A DNA stretch of 64,000 nucleotides, taken from an uncultured Lachnospiraceae bacterium (GTDB taxonomy: Bacteria; Bacillota; Clostridia; Lachnospirales; Lachnospiraceae). The translations under genes and the position numbers were made by a program. The stretch covers positions 124,001-188,000 of the forward strand of contig CATLHM010000005.1 in NCBI GenBank assembly GCA_949949005.1, written 5' to 3'. Position 1 is the stretch's first letter. Every line of letters begins with the position of its first letter. The notes beneath the pieces are model-generated. The model was not told the origin of the DNA. It searched no databases and saw only the letters and a list, made by a program, of their open reading frames with translations. This document shows positions 9,484-19,413 of the stretch, in pieces.

Positions 9484-10374
9484 TCAAACCTTGTCCTCTT
9501 CTTTCCCAAACCGCTTCAGCGGCAGAGTCTCATCCAGCATGATCCTGATATAGTCGTCCCACATTTTAAAATCATGGGTATAGCCTTCGGCCAGAATATA
9601 GTCCACCTCATATCCAAGCTCCCTCAGTTTGTCCACATCCTTCTCCACCCGGTACCGGATAAACTCCTCGCTGCCACAGCAGACATAAAACCTGGAAAGA
9701 GGCTCTTTCGATTCCTTCTTCCTCTTGGCTATGGCGTAGAGATCATGGGCAGAACCCTCATACCCATCCGCCTCCCCGAAAGAAGAATTGTAAATCGGCA
9801 TAAAGTTCCTAAAATGGCTTCCGGACAGTTCCTCCTTCATCACCTCATTGTCCAGGGTCATACCGATCCCGCCCGACATATCCACACAGGCGCAGAAGAG
9901 CTCAGGGTGCATGATGGCCGTTCCCAGAGCCACGTTTCCACCCATAGCATACCCCATGATAAAGTTGTCCTCCCGCTTGGGGGAGGAGGGAAAAAGGCTC
10001 TGGATCACCACCGGCAGCTCCTTCGCCAAAAAGGTCTGATACTTTATTCCGTAATCCGCATCCACTCCAAAGCTGTTGGCAATATCCGGTGTCACCAGCA
10101 TCACATTATTTTCCTGTGCATACCGCTCCGCATTGGTATAACGGTAGGTCAGGGAATCATCATCCCCGCCCCCATGGATTAAATAGACCGTCTGAAATTT
10201 CATGCCGGGATGGTACACATTCCTTTTCCCCTGATGGCCGGGGGCTTCACCGTGGAGCCCATACTTTTCTTTCTCCAGGTCATAGAAATCATAGCGGTCT
10301 GTGGGCAGGACGATAGATATATCCACATATTTTCCCAGGACGCTGCTCCTGTAATTAAATCTCATCAAACTCAT
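9484..10374 (-). CDS. Esterase (alpha/beta hydrolase, esterase-D/feruloyl-esterase-like)
   Basis: VYLIHGGGDDDSLTYR; GYAMGGNVAL nucleophile elbow-like; GYTHDFKMWDDYI His region. Confidence 0.75.
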   Translation of the reverse strand: MSLMRFNYRSSVLGKYVDISIVLPTDRYDFYDLEKEKYGLHGEAPGHQGKRNVYHPGMKFQTVYLIHGGGDDDSLTYRYTNAERYAQENNVMLVTPDIANSFGVDADYGIKYQTFLAKELPVVIQSLFPSSPKREDNFIMGYAMGGNVALGTAIMHPELFCACVDMSGGIGMTLDNEVMKEELSGSHFRNFMPIYNSSFGEADGYEGSAHDLYAIAKRKKESKEPLSRFYVCCGSEEFIRYRVEKDVDKLRELGYEVDYILAEGYTHDFKMWDDYIRIMLDETLPLKRFGKEEDKV

Positions 10375-10464
10375 TTAAACCTCCATGCCGCATTTTTGCG
10401 GCAACGCGATGCGAAATGCGCACAGGCAGTTTCGCATCTGCGTTCAAATTTGGGCCGCCTGACT

Positions 10465-12174
10465 TTATCTGCTGTAGAATCTGTCGCATGCAGACTGATA
10501 GGCGTCGATACACTCCTGGATACCATAGGAATCCAGACCCTTCACAAATTCCTCATAGGAAACCGTATCTTCACCAATGATGGTCTTAACCATATACTCC
10601 TGACAATAGGTGATAATATCCGTCAGATACGTGTTTATAGTATTATCCTCTTCCGTGCTTAAGGATATGCCCACCGGCATACTGACCGTCTTCTCGGGAG
10701 ACTTCCATATCTCTATGGACTCCACCTGGGCGGAAACGCCGTTAGGGGATGTGGCTATGGACAGACGGTCTCCTGCTTCCCCGTTATTGTAGCCCATATA
10801 CGCTTTCATTGCATATAAGGACAGCTCCTGGTTCGGGGACAGATCCCCTGAAGGATGGAGAATCGCATCCGTATACACTGGCTCCTTATTCTCGTCCAAT
10901 GTGTAGGATTCCCCCTCAATCCCGTAGTGCATCAGGAACATGCCCTCCTGGGAATAGAGATAATCCAGCCACTTGGCAGCCAGCTCCGGATCCTCACAAT
11001 TGGTGGTTACAAATATCTCGTTCCCTACACAGCTCGAGTCACTGCATTTCATGACCTCATCCCCGGCCTTAAGGACTACGCCGTCGATCGCCTGCAGATA
11101 GCACTCTTCATTGGTTATAAATCCATTCTCATTTAAAAAGGTGCCGTTCTGAAATCCAAACATACAGTCAAACAACATGGTCTGGTCGTTTTCGATATTG
11201 GAGTAGTCTCCTGTGATGATGGGAATACAGCCATTGGTAAAGTTTTTGTCAATGAGCCCTTCCTGATACCATTCGGCCATAGTACCAAGCCACTCCTCAA
11301 AACCATCCTGAAGAGGCCCGAACCCTACCTTGTCCGTATTGTAGTCATACTGCCAGTAGTTGGAAGACCAGTCCGTGTTCACCCCCCAGGCCAGGGACAG
11401 GGCGGTACCGCCGTCCGTCTCCAATGTCATGGGAGCCGCCATCCCGTTATCGCGGCACTTAACCAGAAGGTCGTGCCACTCATCCACTGTTTCCGGAAGC
11501 TCTTCCCCCATCTTTTCCAGAATATCCGAGCGGTATGTCATGCCGTAAGCGCTTCCGCCGCCCTCAACTTTTGTATCTGTGCCCTGTAAGATCCTCACTG
11601 CATGGAATTCACCGTCGTCATACATTGCCTGCTCCGTTGCTTTTTCACTGGAATCCAGCAGTGAGGTATAATTGGGCATAAACTGAAGATAGTCTTTCAT
11701 ATCCACCAGTACGCCGTCATCAATGCCCTGTATATATCCGCCAGGATAATTGTTTGTGCCGCCCGGACACAGAATATCCGGGAAATCCCCTGTTGACAGG
11801 GTCAGGTTGAACATCTCCAGCATTTCAGTCTGGTCGTAGGTAATCCAGTTGATGTGGACATTGGTTCTCTCTTCCATCTTCTGGATGCCTTTGATCTCGT
11901 TGGGGTCATCCAGCAGGCTGTTATCCCAAACCACCAGTACGCTCAGCTCCTGCTTTTCCTCACACAAAGGCAGCTCAAGGCCCCCCACATTTTCTTTCCC
12001 TTCCTCCTCGGGCTGTGCCTGCGTCTGTTCCTGGGTCTCTTCCTCGACCGGCGCCGTATTCGTATCCTTGTCTGCGCCGTCTGTGCCGGCAGCCTTTTCC
12101 CCACAGCCGGCCAGCATTGATCCTGCCAGAATCGCCGACAGCATCAGCCCCATACCTTTTTTCCACAACTTCAT
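10465..12174 (-). CDS. Extracellular sugar-binding lipoprotein of a carbohydrate ABC transporter (LplA-like)
   Basis: Lipobox LAGSMLAGCG; large solute-binding protein; followed by two permeases. Confidence 0.85.
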   Translation of the reverse strand: MKLWKKGMGLMLSAILAGSMLAGCGEKAAGTDGADKDTNTAPVEEETQEQTQAQPEEEGKENVGGLELPLCEEKQELSVLVVWDNSLLDDPNEIKGIQKMEERTNVHINWITYDQTEMLEMFNLTLSTGDFPDILCPGGTNNYPGGYIQGIDDGVLVDMKDYLQFMPNYTSLLDSSEKATEQAMYDDGEFHAVRILQGTDTKVEGGGSAYGMTYRSDILEKMGEELPETVDEWHDLLVKCRDNGMAAPMTLETDGGTALSLAWGVNTDWSSNYWQYDYNTDKVGFGPLQDGFEEWLGTMAEWYQEGLIDKNFTNGCIPIITGDYSNIENDQTMLFDCMFGFQNGTFLNENGFITNEECYLQAIDGVVLKAGDEVMKCSDSSCVGNEIFVTTNCEDPELAAKWLDYLYSQEGMFLMHYGIEGESYTLDENKEPVYTDAILHPSGDLSPNQELSLYAMKAYMGYNNGEAGDRLSIATSPNGVSAQVESIEIWKSPEKTVSMPVGISLSTEEDNTINTYLTDIITYCQEYMVKTIIGEDTVSYEEFVKGLDSYGIQECIDAYQSACDRFYSR

Positions 12175-12196
12175 CTCATATCCTCCTTTATCTTTA

Positions 12197-13087
12197 TTAA
12201 CTCTTTACCGCTCCCAATGTCATACCCGTGACAAAGTATTTCTGCACGAAGGGGTACAGGCACAGGATCGGCAGAGTTGAAACCACTATACACGCATACT
12301 CTATTTCCTTTGCATAAAGAGAGGCTGCGTTCTGCACATCATTTGACGTACTGGTCAAGTCTATTTTTGCCGTAATCAATATCTGGCGGAGCACCATCTG
12401 AAGAGGATAGTATTCACTCTTTGTAGGCAGATACAACAGCCCCGAAAAATAGTCGTTCCATTTGTATACCGCGGTGAACAGCATAATCACAGTGAATGTG
12501 GCCTTGCACAGGGGCAGGATGACGACGAACAGCACCTTAAGATCCGATGCCCCGTCTATCCTCGCCGCATCCTCCAGCTCCGAAGGGACATTCTCCATAG
12601 ACGTACGCATGATAATGATATTGAACACCGTAAGCGCGCCGGGAATCACCATGGAAAGGGGAGAATCCAGAAGCCCCACTCTCCTGATCACCATATAGGT
12701 GGGAATCATCCCCCCGTTAAAGAGCATGGTGAATGAGATCAGCATCATAAATGCATTCCTGAAATAAAACCGCTTCCTGGAAAAGATGTAGCCTGACAGG
12801 GTCGTCAGAACCGCCGTAAGCCCACATGTGGACAGAATATACAGAATCGTATTTCTATATGCGCTCCACAGCTTTTTATATTTCATGATGATCTTATAGG
12901 CTGTCAGATCAATATTCTTTGCCGGAAGAAACAAAAACCCTCTGTGTGCGTTCAGCGCCGTGGGATCGCTCATGGACGACATGATCAGATGCCATACGGG
13001 GACAAAGCACATGAAGGCCACGAAAAGCATTATGAGCACGTCAAAGATCAGAAATACAAGTCTTGCCGGGCTGATCTTCTTTTTCAT
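12197..13087 (-). CDS. Carbohydrate ABC transporter permease (LplC/YtcP-like)
   Basis: EDAARIDGASDLKVLFVVILPLCKAT EAA loop; FVTGMTLGAVKS C-terminus. Confidence 0.9.
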   Translation of the reverse strand: MKKKISPARLVFLIFDVLIMLFVAFMCFVPVWHLIMSSMSDPTALNAHRGFLFLPAKNIDLTAYKIIMKYKKLWSAYRNTILYILSTCGLTAVLTTLSGYIFSRKRFYFRNAFMMLISFTMLFNGGMIPTYMVIRRVGLLDSPLSMVIPGALTVFNIIIMRTSMENVPSELEDAARIDGASDLKVLFVVILPLCKATFTVIMLFTAVYKWNDYFSGLLYLPTKSEYYPLQMVLRQILITAKIDLTSTSNDVQNAASLYAKEIEYACIVVSTLPILCLYPFVQKYFVTGMTLGAVKS

Positions 13088-13101
13088 ATTCGTACCTCCT
13101 C

Positions 13102-14100
13102 TCAGAACATTGAAGTGTCTGTCGTCTTTTTCAATACATAATTTGATGTAAACAGAAGAACCGTTCCTATGATCGAATTAAAAAGGCCAACCGCGGTGGA
13201 CATTCCGTAATTCTTATCCTGGAGTCCCAGCCGGTAAACGTAAGTATTGATCACATCCGATACTTCATAGTTGGACGCATTATACAAAAGGAGTATCTTG
13301 TCCGCTCCCACGGAAAACACATTTCCCATTCTCATGATGAACATCATAATGATCATGGAGGAAATGCCCGGAATGGTGACATGCAGACACTGTTTCCAGT
13401 ATCCCGCCCCGTCCACCCTGGCGGCATCGTAGAGCTCCTGATCCACGCTGCTCAGCGCCGAAAGATAGATAATCGAGCCATACCCCAGCCCCTGCCATGT
13501 ACCGGAGAGGATATATACCGCCCGGAAATACTTCGTCCCATTCAGAAGGTTCTCACTCTCACCCCCGGTAAAGGGAACAAGCATGTTGGAGATAATGCCT
13601 CCGGATTTTGTAAAAGTGATAATCAGGCTGGCTGCCACCACGCTGGAGATAAAGTAAGGCATATAGCTGATCGTCTGCACCGTCTTCTTGAAGTGCTTCT
13701 GCCTGATCTCATTTAAAAGGAGCGCAAACAGGATAGGAGCCGTGAAGTTTACTGCCAGATCCAGAAGCCCGATCACCACCGTATTCCGAAGAAGCCGCAG
13801 GAAAAAGGGGCCTGAGAAGAACTGTTCAAAATTAGTAAGCCCGATCCATTTGCTCCCAAACAGGCCCTTTACCGGCTGATATTTCTGGAAAGCCATCAAA
13901 AGGCCCACCATAGGAGCGTAGTTGAAAACGGCAAAATAAGCCAGTATGATTACAAGAATCACATAGAGCACTTTATTGCGCCTGATGTCCACGGCAAGAT
14001 TGTGCGGCAATGCACGCAGGCCGCCGGTTATATAGCCCAGTTCCTTTTCCTGCCCCTTTTTTCTGCCCTTATCCCTATGATCCTTCTTTTTTTCTTTCAC
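13102..14100 (-). CDS. Carbohydrate ABC transporter permease (LplB/YteP-like)
   Basis: LYDAARVDGAGYWKQCLHVTIPGI EAA loop; N-terminal YAPMVGLLMAFQKYQPVKG. Confidence 0.9.
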   Translation of the reverse strand: MKEKKKDHRDKGRKKGQEKELGYITGGLRALPHNLAVDIRRNKVLYVILVIILAYFAVFNYAPMVGLLMAFQKYQPVKGLFGSKWIGLTNFEQFFSGPFFLRLLRNTVVIGLLDLAVNFTAPILFALLLNEIRQKHFKKTVQTISYMPYFISSVVAASLIITFTKSGGIISNMLVPFTGGESENLLNGTKYFRAVYILSGTWQGLGYGSIIYLSALSSVDQELYDAARVDGAGYWKQCLHVTIPGISSMIIMMFIMRMGNVFSVGADKILLLYNASNYEVSDVINTYVYRLGLQDKNYGMSTAVGLFNSIIGTVLLFTSNYVLKKTTDTSMF

Positions 14101-14327
14101 TCTGCCCCACCTCCTGATCTCTTATGTCTCTAATCATATCTCTTCAAAAGACGGTATTCTATCAAATAGCAGACACAAAATATAAAAAACGGACAGAAAA
14201 AGTGCAAATTATAAAAAAGCAGAAAAGTTATTTAAAAAACGGGAAAGGTTATTCTTGACAAGGGTACTATAATGAGTTTAAAAACAGATGTTTCGTCTGC
14301 GAATAACAGAGAAAGGAGATACTGAAA

Positions 14328-15122
14328 ATGGCTGTCGCAAAGGTAAGATTTTTTTCTGACACACTGCACATGATGGTTCCCGCAGCAGTCATTCTGCCGG
14401 AAGAGGCGGAAATCCCCGATACGGGACTCAAAACCGTGTGGGCCCTGCACGGCGGAAACGGCGATTACCGGGAGTGGCTCTATGATTCCTGCGCAGCGCG
14501 ATATGCACAGGAAATGGGGATAGCCCTGGTCCTGCTCTCCGTCTATAACAGCTTTGGGATGAATATGGCCCATGGGGGTGCCTACGCCGACTTTCTCCAG
14601 GATGAGGTAATGGGGAAGATCAGGAGCCTGTTTCCCGCTCTTTCCCACAGGCGGGAGGACACTTATGCAGCAGGCGCCTCCATGGGAGGCTTCGCGGCAT
14701 TTCGCTGGGCAGTGAACAGACCTGAGCAGTTTGAAGCGGTAGGCGCTTTCGCCGGCGCCATCTATATGGAAGATATCTTCCGTAAATATCTGGAGGGGAC
14801 ACAGCCCGGCGGGCCGGACTTTATCAATTCCTTCGGAAACCTGGAGCGGCTTGTCCGCACGGATAATGACATTTTTTATATGACTGCCCAGAATATCCGG
14901 GAAGGGAAAAAGAATCCGCGGATGTATCTTTTGTGCGGAAAGGATGATTTCGGCTTTGAACAGAACAAAGCCGCTTTCAGACTTTTGAGGCAGGCAGGGG
15001 CAGAGCCTGAGTTCCATGAGGTGGAGGGCGCCCACAGCTTTGGTTGCTGGGATCCCTACATAACAGACATGTTTACATTTTTTATGAAAGGAGGGACGGA
15101 TCATGGCAAAAATCCATTGTGA
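14328..15122 (+). CDS. Esterase (alpha/beta hydrolase)
   Basis: WALHGGNGDYREWLYDS, AAGASMGGFAAFRWA, EGAHSFGCWDPYI. Confidence 0.8.
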   Translation: MAVAKVRFFSDTLHMMVPAAVILPEEAEIPDTGLKTVWALHGGNGDYREWLYDSCAARYAQEMGIALVLLSVYNSFGMNMAHGGAYADFLQDEVMGKIRSLFPALSHRREDTYAAGASMGGFAAFRWAVNRPEQFEAVGAFAGAIYMEDIFRKYLEGTQPGGPDFINSFGNLERLVRTDNDIFYMTAQNIREGKKNPRMYLLCGKDDFGFEQNKAAFRLLRQAGAEPEFHEVEGAHSFGCWDPYITDMFTFFMKGGTDHGKNPL

Positions 15123-15858
15123 ACTGAGGCCTGCACAGCTTGGAATCAACACGGAAATCCTGTTAACCATTCCCGACAGCGGCAAGAGGGCTTACCCTGT
15201 GGTCTGGCTTCTTCACGGGGGCGGCGGGAGCTGTGAGGATTTTGCTTCCATGTTCGACTTACCGTACTACAGCAACAGATACGGAGCGGCTTTTGTCTCC
15301 GGCGAGGCGCAGAATTCCAGCTTCAGTGATATGCCCTTCGGCCCCGGCTGGTTCACCTACCATACCGCCACGCTGCCCGCATTCGTACAAAAAAATTTCC
15401 CCATATCTGCCCACCCTTCGGATCAGTATCTGTGCGGAATATCCATGGGAGGCCACGGCAGTATGAAAATGCTGATGACCCATCCGGAGAAATACCGGAA
15501 AGCAGCTTCCCTGGGAGGCGGCGTCTGGTTAGCCCAGAAATATGCCCAGGGCCAAACAGAAGGCTTCATGGACAGGCTTCTGGAGCAGGACTTCGGCACA
15601 GACAAAGAGGCGGTATGCGGAGGAAAAAACGACTGTCTCGGCCTGGCCTGCCGGGCGGCGGGCAAGATCAAGGAAGACCAGGTGCTGCTCTGCTGCGGAA
15701 AGAAGGATTTTTCCTACAATGAAAACCGGCAGTTCTGCGATCATTTGAAAGAAAAAGGGATTCCCTTCCGCTTTTGGGAAAATGATTTCGGACATGACAG
15801 GGATGCCTGGAATGACTTTTTCCCAAAAGTTTTGGAATGGATGTTCCCCCAGGCATAA
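15103..15858 (+). CDS. Esterase (alpha/beta hydrolase)
   Basis: VVWLLHGGGGSCEDF, LCGISMGGHGSMKML, FGHDRDAWNDFF; overlaps preceding gene by 20 nt. Confidence 0.8.
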   Translation: MAKIHCELRPAQLGINTEILLTIPDSGKRAYPVVWLLHGGGGSCEDFASMFDLPYYSNRYGAAFVSGEAQNSSFSDMPFGPGWFTYHTATLPAFVQKNFPISAHPSDQYLCGISMGGHGSMKMLMTHPEKYRKAASLGGGVWLAQKYAQGQTEGFMDRLLEQDFGTDKEAVCGGKNDCLGLACRAAGKIKEDQVLLCCGKKDFSYNENRQFCDHLKEKGIPFRFWENDFGHDRDAWNDFFPKVLEWMFPQA

Positions 15859-15923
15859 CCCAGGAGGAAGTTGTTTGAAACTTTGGCCCACAGCTACGAA
15901 AAGAAATCAAAGAGGAGATATAA

Positions 15924-17624
15924 ATGGAATATCACATTAGAAAAAATATAGCCGTCCCCATGCGGGATGGGGTCATCCTGTATGCGGATCTGTATATGCC
16001 CGCCGCAGAGGGCGTCTTCCCTGCGGTGATTATGCGCACCCCCTACAATAAAGATAAATTTGACCAGGAATGGCTTTATTCCAATCCGGAGCTCTGGATG
16101 AAAGAGGGATACTGCCTTCTGATCCAGGACGTGAGAGGCTGCTGCAGATCGGAAGGTATCCTGCGTTCCACCGGCGAGAGCGAGGTGGAGGACGGGTATG
16201 ACACGGTAGAATGGGCCGCTGCCCAGCCCTGGTGCGACAAAAACGTGGGAATGTATGGCCTGTCCTATTTCGGATGGACCCAATATGCCGCAGCCGAAGG
16301 CCGTCCTCCCCACTTAAAGGCAATCTGTCCCTATATGAATGCATCCCTGTTACCCTTCTCGGTAAATGAGTACAAGGCCATCGGGGGGCTGCACATGTAC
16401 TGGCTCTACGGCCAGGCCCTGGCCAGGCTGGACTTTCTGGACATGGACGAAGCACGGCGGGAGCAGGTCAGAAGCGCATTGACGGATAACATGGAACATC
16501 TTGACGAGCTGCTCTTCCCACTCCCCCTTAAGGATACAAAGGCCGCCCATGTAGAAGGAGTCCCCCTGCTTAAGGATTACATAGAGCTGGTGGAAGGGGC
16601 AGAAAAAAAGGAGTTCTGGGACAGAGGGCATCATCCTGTGAAAATCGGACAAATGGCTACGCCCATGCTTCATCTCACAGGATGGTTCGATATGGCAAAA
16701 GACGGAACCATAGGGCAATACCTGGAAGCAAAATCCAATTCTGAGGTGGGAGATAAACAGAAGCTGGTCATCGGCCCCTGGTTCCATGGCGGCGCATTGA
16801 CGGATGGGATCGACGATTTGTACTTCGGCCCCCAGGCAAGCGGGAAAGCCATGGAGATGGATAAAATGATGGTCCGCTGGATGGACCGCTGGCTGAAGCA
16901 GGAAAAAAATGACCAGGAAAATGAGCCTGCGGTTTTATACTTTATGCTGGGAAGCAATACCTGGAAGAGGGCTTCTGCATTTCCCCCTGAAAACACAGCC
17001 TGCAGAACCTGGTATCTGGATGGCGGCGGCCAGAAGGGCAAAGGCTCCCTGACCACCCCCATCCCGCCAACGGACGGCGTCTGCCAGTATGTCTACGATC
17101 CCCAAACTCCTGTGCGCTCCGACTTTAAGGACAGCCAGGGACGTCAACTGACTGCTGATCTGGGTGAGCTGGAGGTAAGGGAAGACATCCTTTCTTTCAC
17201 CTCCGCGCCTTTGGAAGAAGGAATCCCCGTAACGGGGGAGGTAAAGCTGACCCTTTATGTATCCACTACCGCTGTGGACACGGATTTTATCTGCCGCCTG
17301 ACCGACGTATGGCCACAGGGCAGAGTCCTGGGCTATACCTGGGGAATGTGCCGTACCAGATTTTCAGACAAAGGTTTTGAGCCAAAGCTGCTGACACCGG
17401 GCGAAAAACTCCGTCTCGAAATCAGTCTGGGCTTTATCAGCGCTTATTTTGAAAAGGGGCACAGAATCGGGCTGGAAATTATGAGCAGCTTCTACCCTGC
17501 GGTCAACCGAAATACCAATTCCGGTCAACCCTCCGGCAGCGCCGCCCAGTGTAGCAGAGCCACCCAGCAAATCTTCTTCGGGGCGGCATCGCCCTCCGCG
17601 TTATCTCTGCCCGTAGAGAGCTGA
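15924..17624 (+). CDS. CocE/NonD family hydrolase (X-Pro dipeptidyl-peptidase S15-like)
   Basis: MRDGVILYADLYMPAAEGVFPAVIMRTPYNKD; GMYGLSYFGWTQYAAA; TGWFDMAKDG; C-terminal jelly-roll region. Confidence 0.85.
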   Translation: MEYHIRKNIAVPMRDGVILYADLYMPAAEGVFPAVIMRTPYNKDKFDQEWLYSNPELWMKEGYCLLIQDVRGCCRSEGILRSTGESEVEDGYDTVEWAAAQPWCDKNVGMYGLSYFGWTQYAAAEGRPPHLKAICPYMNASLLPFSVNEYKAIGGLHMYWLYGQALARLDFLDMDEARREQVRSALTDNMEHLDELLFPLPLKDTKAAHVEGVPLLKDYIELVEGAEKKEFWDRGHHPVKIGQMATPMLHLTGWFDMAKDGTIGQYLEAKSNSEVGDKQKLVIGPWFHGGALTDGIDDLYFGPQASGKAMEMDKMMVRWMDRWLKQEKNDQENEPAVLYFMLGSNTWKRASAFPPENTACRTWYLDGGGQKGKGSLTTPIPPTDGVCQYVYDPQTPVRSDFKDSQGRQLTADLGELEVREDILSFTSAPLEEGIPVTGEVKLTLYVSTTAVDTDFICRLTDVWPQGRVLGYTWGMCRTRFSDKGFEPKLLTPGEKLRLEISLGFISAYFEKGHRIGLEIMSSFYPAVNRNTNSGQPSGSAAQCSRATQQIFFGAASPSALSLPVES

Positions 17625-17634
17625 TCAATCCCTG

Positions 17635-17667
17635 CCGGAGCAGTCCGGCCCATCCGGGCTGCTCCGG
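17635..17667 (+). terminator. Hairpin after CocE-like gene
   Basis: ccggagcag tccggcccatccggg ctgctccgg. Confidence 0.5.
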
Positions 17668-17778
17668 TAATTGTTTCCAGAAAGGTTTCCATTACGTTTT
17701 TCTTGTCACTTTTCATGTAATCAAGTATACTGAAAGATACAGTACTGCTTATGATAAGAACTATCAATCGAGGAAGAT

Positions 17779-19413
17779 ATGAGTATACAAGATTCCAAAC
17801 CCAAACACCTGTTTCTTTTTCTTTCGGCTGTCATATGCATTTTTGTTTATTCGGTTCTGTTCTTCCTGTTCACCTATTCCCTGCGCCAGGATAAAGCCTA
17901 TCAGAAACAGATCTCAACTATGCTGCTTGATGAAATAAGCTCCTCCATAGACACCAACCTGAAAAGCATCGAGAGCAAGGTGATATCCTGTTCCCAGTCG
18001 GTGGGATTCCTTTACTTTTCCAATAAAAAGGATCCCCGAAGGGTTTCAAGGCTGGCTGACCAGATCGGCGACAAGCAGGGGAACAGCTTATTTGCCAGCT
18101 CCGAGGTGGTGGCTTTTTCATTATATAATTCCGCAAGCGGCATCCATCGCAACTATATACGCTCCTACAGCCATTCTTTCCTGGAATCAAAGCTTCCTGA
18201 AATCACCGCGCAGCTCCTTTCCAGCGAAGATACAAATTATGGCTTTTCCACTTATACGCTGAACAACCATTGTTATATCACTTACCTGGCCACAAGACGC
18301 TACGGCACGGTTCTGGTCATGATTGATCCGCAGAAAAACAAAAAGCTGGAGGGGTATGACAGCTCCGCCCTGTATCATGATCTGGAGCTCACCTTCACCC
18401 TTACAGACCATCCCGTGGACGTGCAGTCAAATCTTACGGCACGGATAGGCTCTCTGGATCTCTATCTCACTCAGGAAACCCGGTTTGATCCCATCTACCG
18501 CAGTTCCCGCCGGATCATGACTGTTATAATCGTTATTGTCTTTTTGTTTATACCCTTTGCGTTCCTGACCATCTATAAACTCCTCATACAGCCTATGAAC
18601 GGTCTGTCAAAGGATATGGAACAGATCTCCTCCGGTGACTTGGACCACAGGCTCGACGACAGATATTTTCTTTCCGATATAAACAAGCTGGCGCTGGATA
18701 TTAATACCATGCTGGATCGGGTTCAGTTTTTCCGCACGGCAGAATTTGATTCCAGAATAGACGCACTCCAGGCGAAGCTGCAGTTCCTCCAACTGCAGAT
18801 CCGCCCTCACTTTCTGCTGAACTGCCTGAAAAATTTGATTTCCTTGATCAATCTCCATAAATATGAGGAAGCCAAGACCCTTTCCTTCTACCTCTCAGAT
18901 TATCTTTCCTACAACTTCAGTGACACGAGGAACTTTGTATCGCTGAAAAGTGAGCTGAACTCCGTTCAAAGTTATGTAAACCTGTGTTCCATGCTCTCCT
19001 ATGAAATAAAGCTTCTATTTGACATCGACGGAAACAGCATTAATGCCCAATGCCTTCCCATGTCCATCCTTTCTTTCGTGGAAAACAGTATCAAGCACAC
19101 CCGGAACATTTCTTCCCTGCACATCAGTATCACAACCGAGATCATAAACGGTTCCGGGGACGCTGCCGTGCTGAAAATTATCGTCAAGGATAACGGCGGA
19201 GGTTTTCCGGAGGAGTATCTGGATGAAATTAAAAAGGTAGACCCGTCAGAGATGGTCTACCGGAAAAACAAGATCGGCATCACAAATATAAGCTACAGGT
19301 TATGGCTCATATATGGAGAGAAAGCATCCCTGCGGGCTTATAATGAAGGCTCCTGGGCCGTTATTGAAATCACCCAGCCATATGAACGCATGGCAGAAAG
19401 GAATTCCCAATGA
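17779..19413 (+). CDS. Sensor histidine kinase, YesM type
   Basis: HAMP region plus LQLQIRPHFLLNCLKNLISL His-kinase motif and KDNGGGFPEEYL. Confidence 0.9.
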   Translation: MSIQDSKPKHLFLFLSAVICIFVYSVLFFLFTYSLRQDKAYQKQISTMLLDEISSSIDTNLKSIESKVISCSQSVGFLYFSNKKDPRRVSRLADQIGDKQGNSLFASSEVVAFSLYNSASGIHRNYIRSYSHSFLESKLPEITAQLLSSEDTNYGFSTYTLNNHCYITYLATRRYGTVLVMIDPQKNKKLEGYDSSALYHDLELTFTLTDHPVDVQSNLTARIGSLDLYLTQETRFDPIYRSSRRIMTVIIVIVFLFIPFAFLTIYKLLIQPMNGLSKDMEQISSGDLDHRLDDRYFLSDINKLALDINTMLDRVQFFRTAEFDSRIDALQAKLQFLQLQIRPHFLLNCLKNLISLINLHKYEEAKTLSFYLSDYLSYNFSDTRNFVSLKSELNSVQSYVNLCSMLSYEIKLLFDIDGNSINAQCLPMSILSFVENSIKHTRNISSLHISITTEIINGSGDAAVLKIIVKDNGGGFPEEYLDEIKKVDPSEMVYRKNKIGITNISYRLWLIYGEKASLRAYNEGSWAVIEITQPYERMAERNSQ

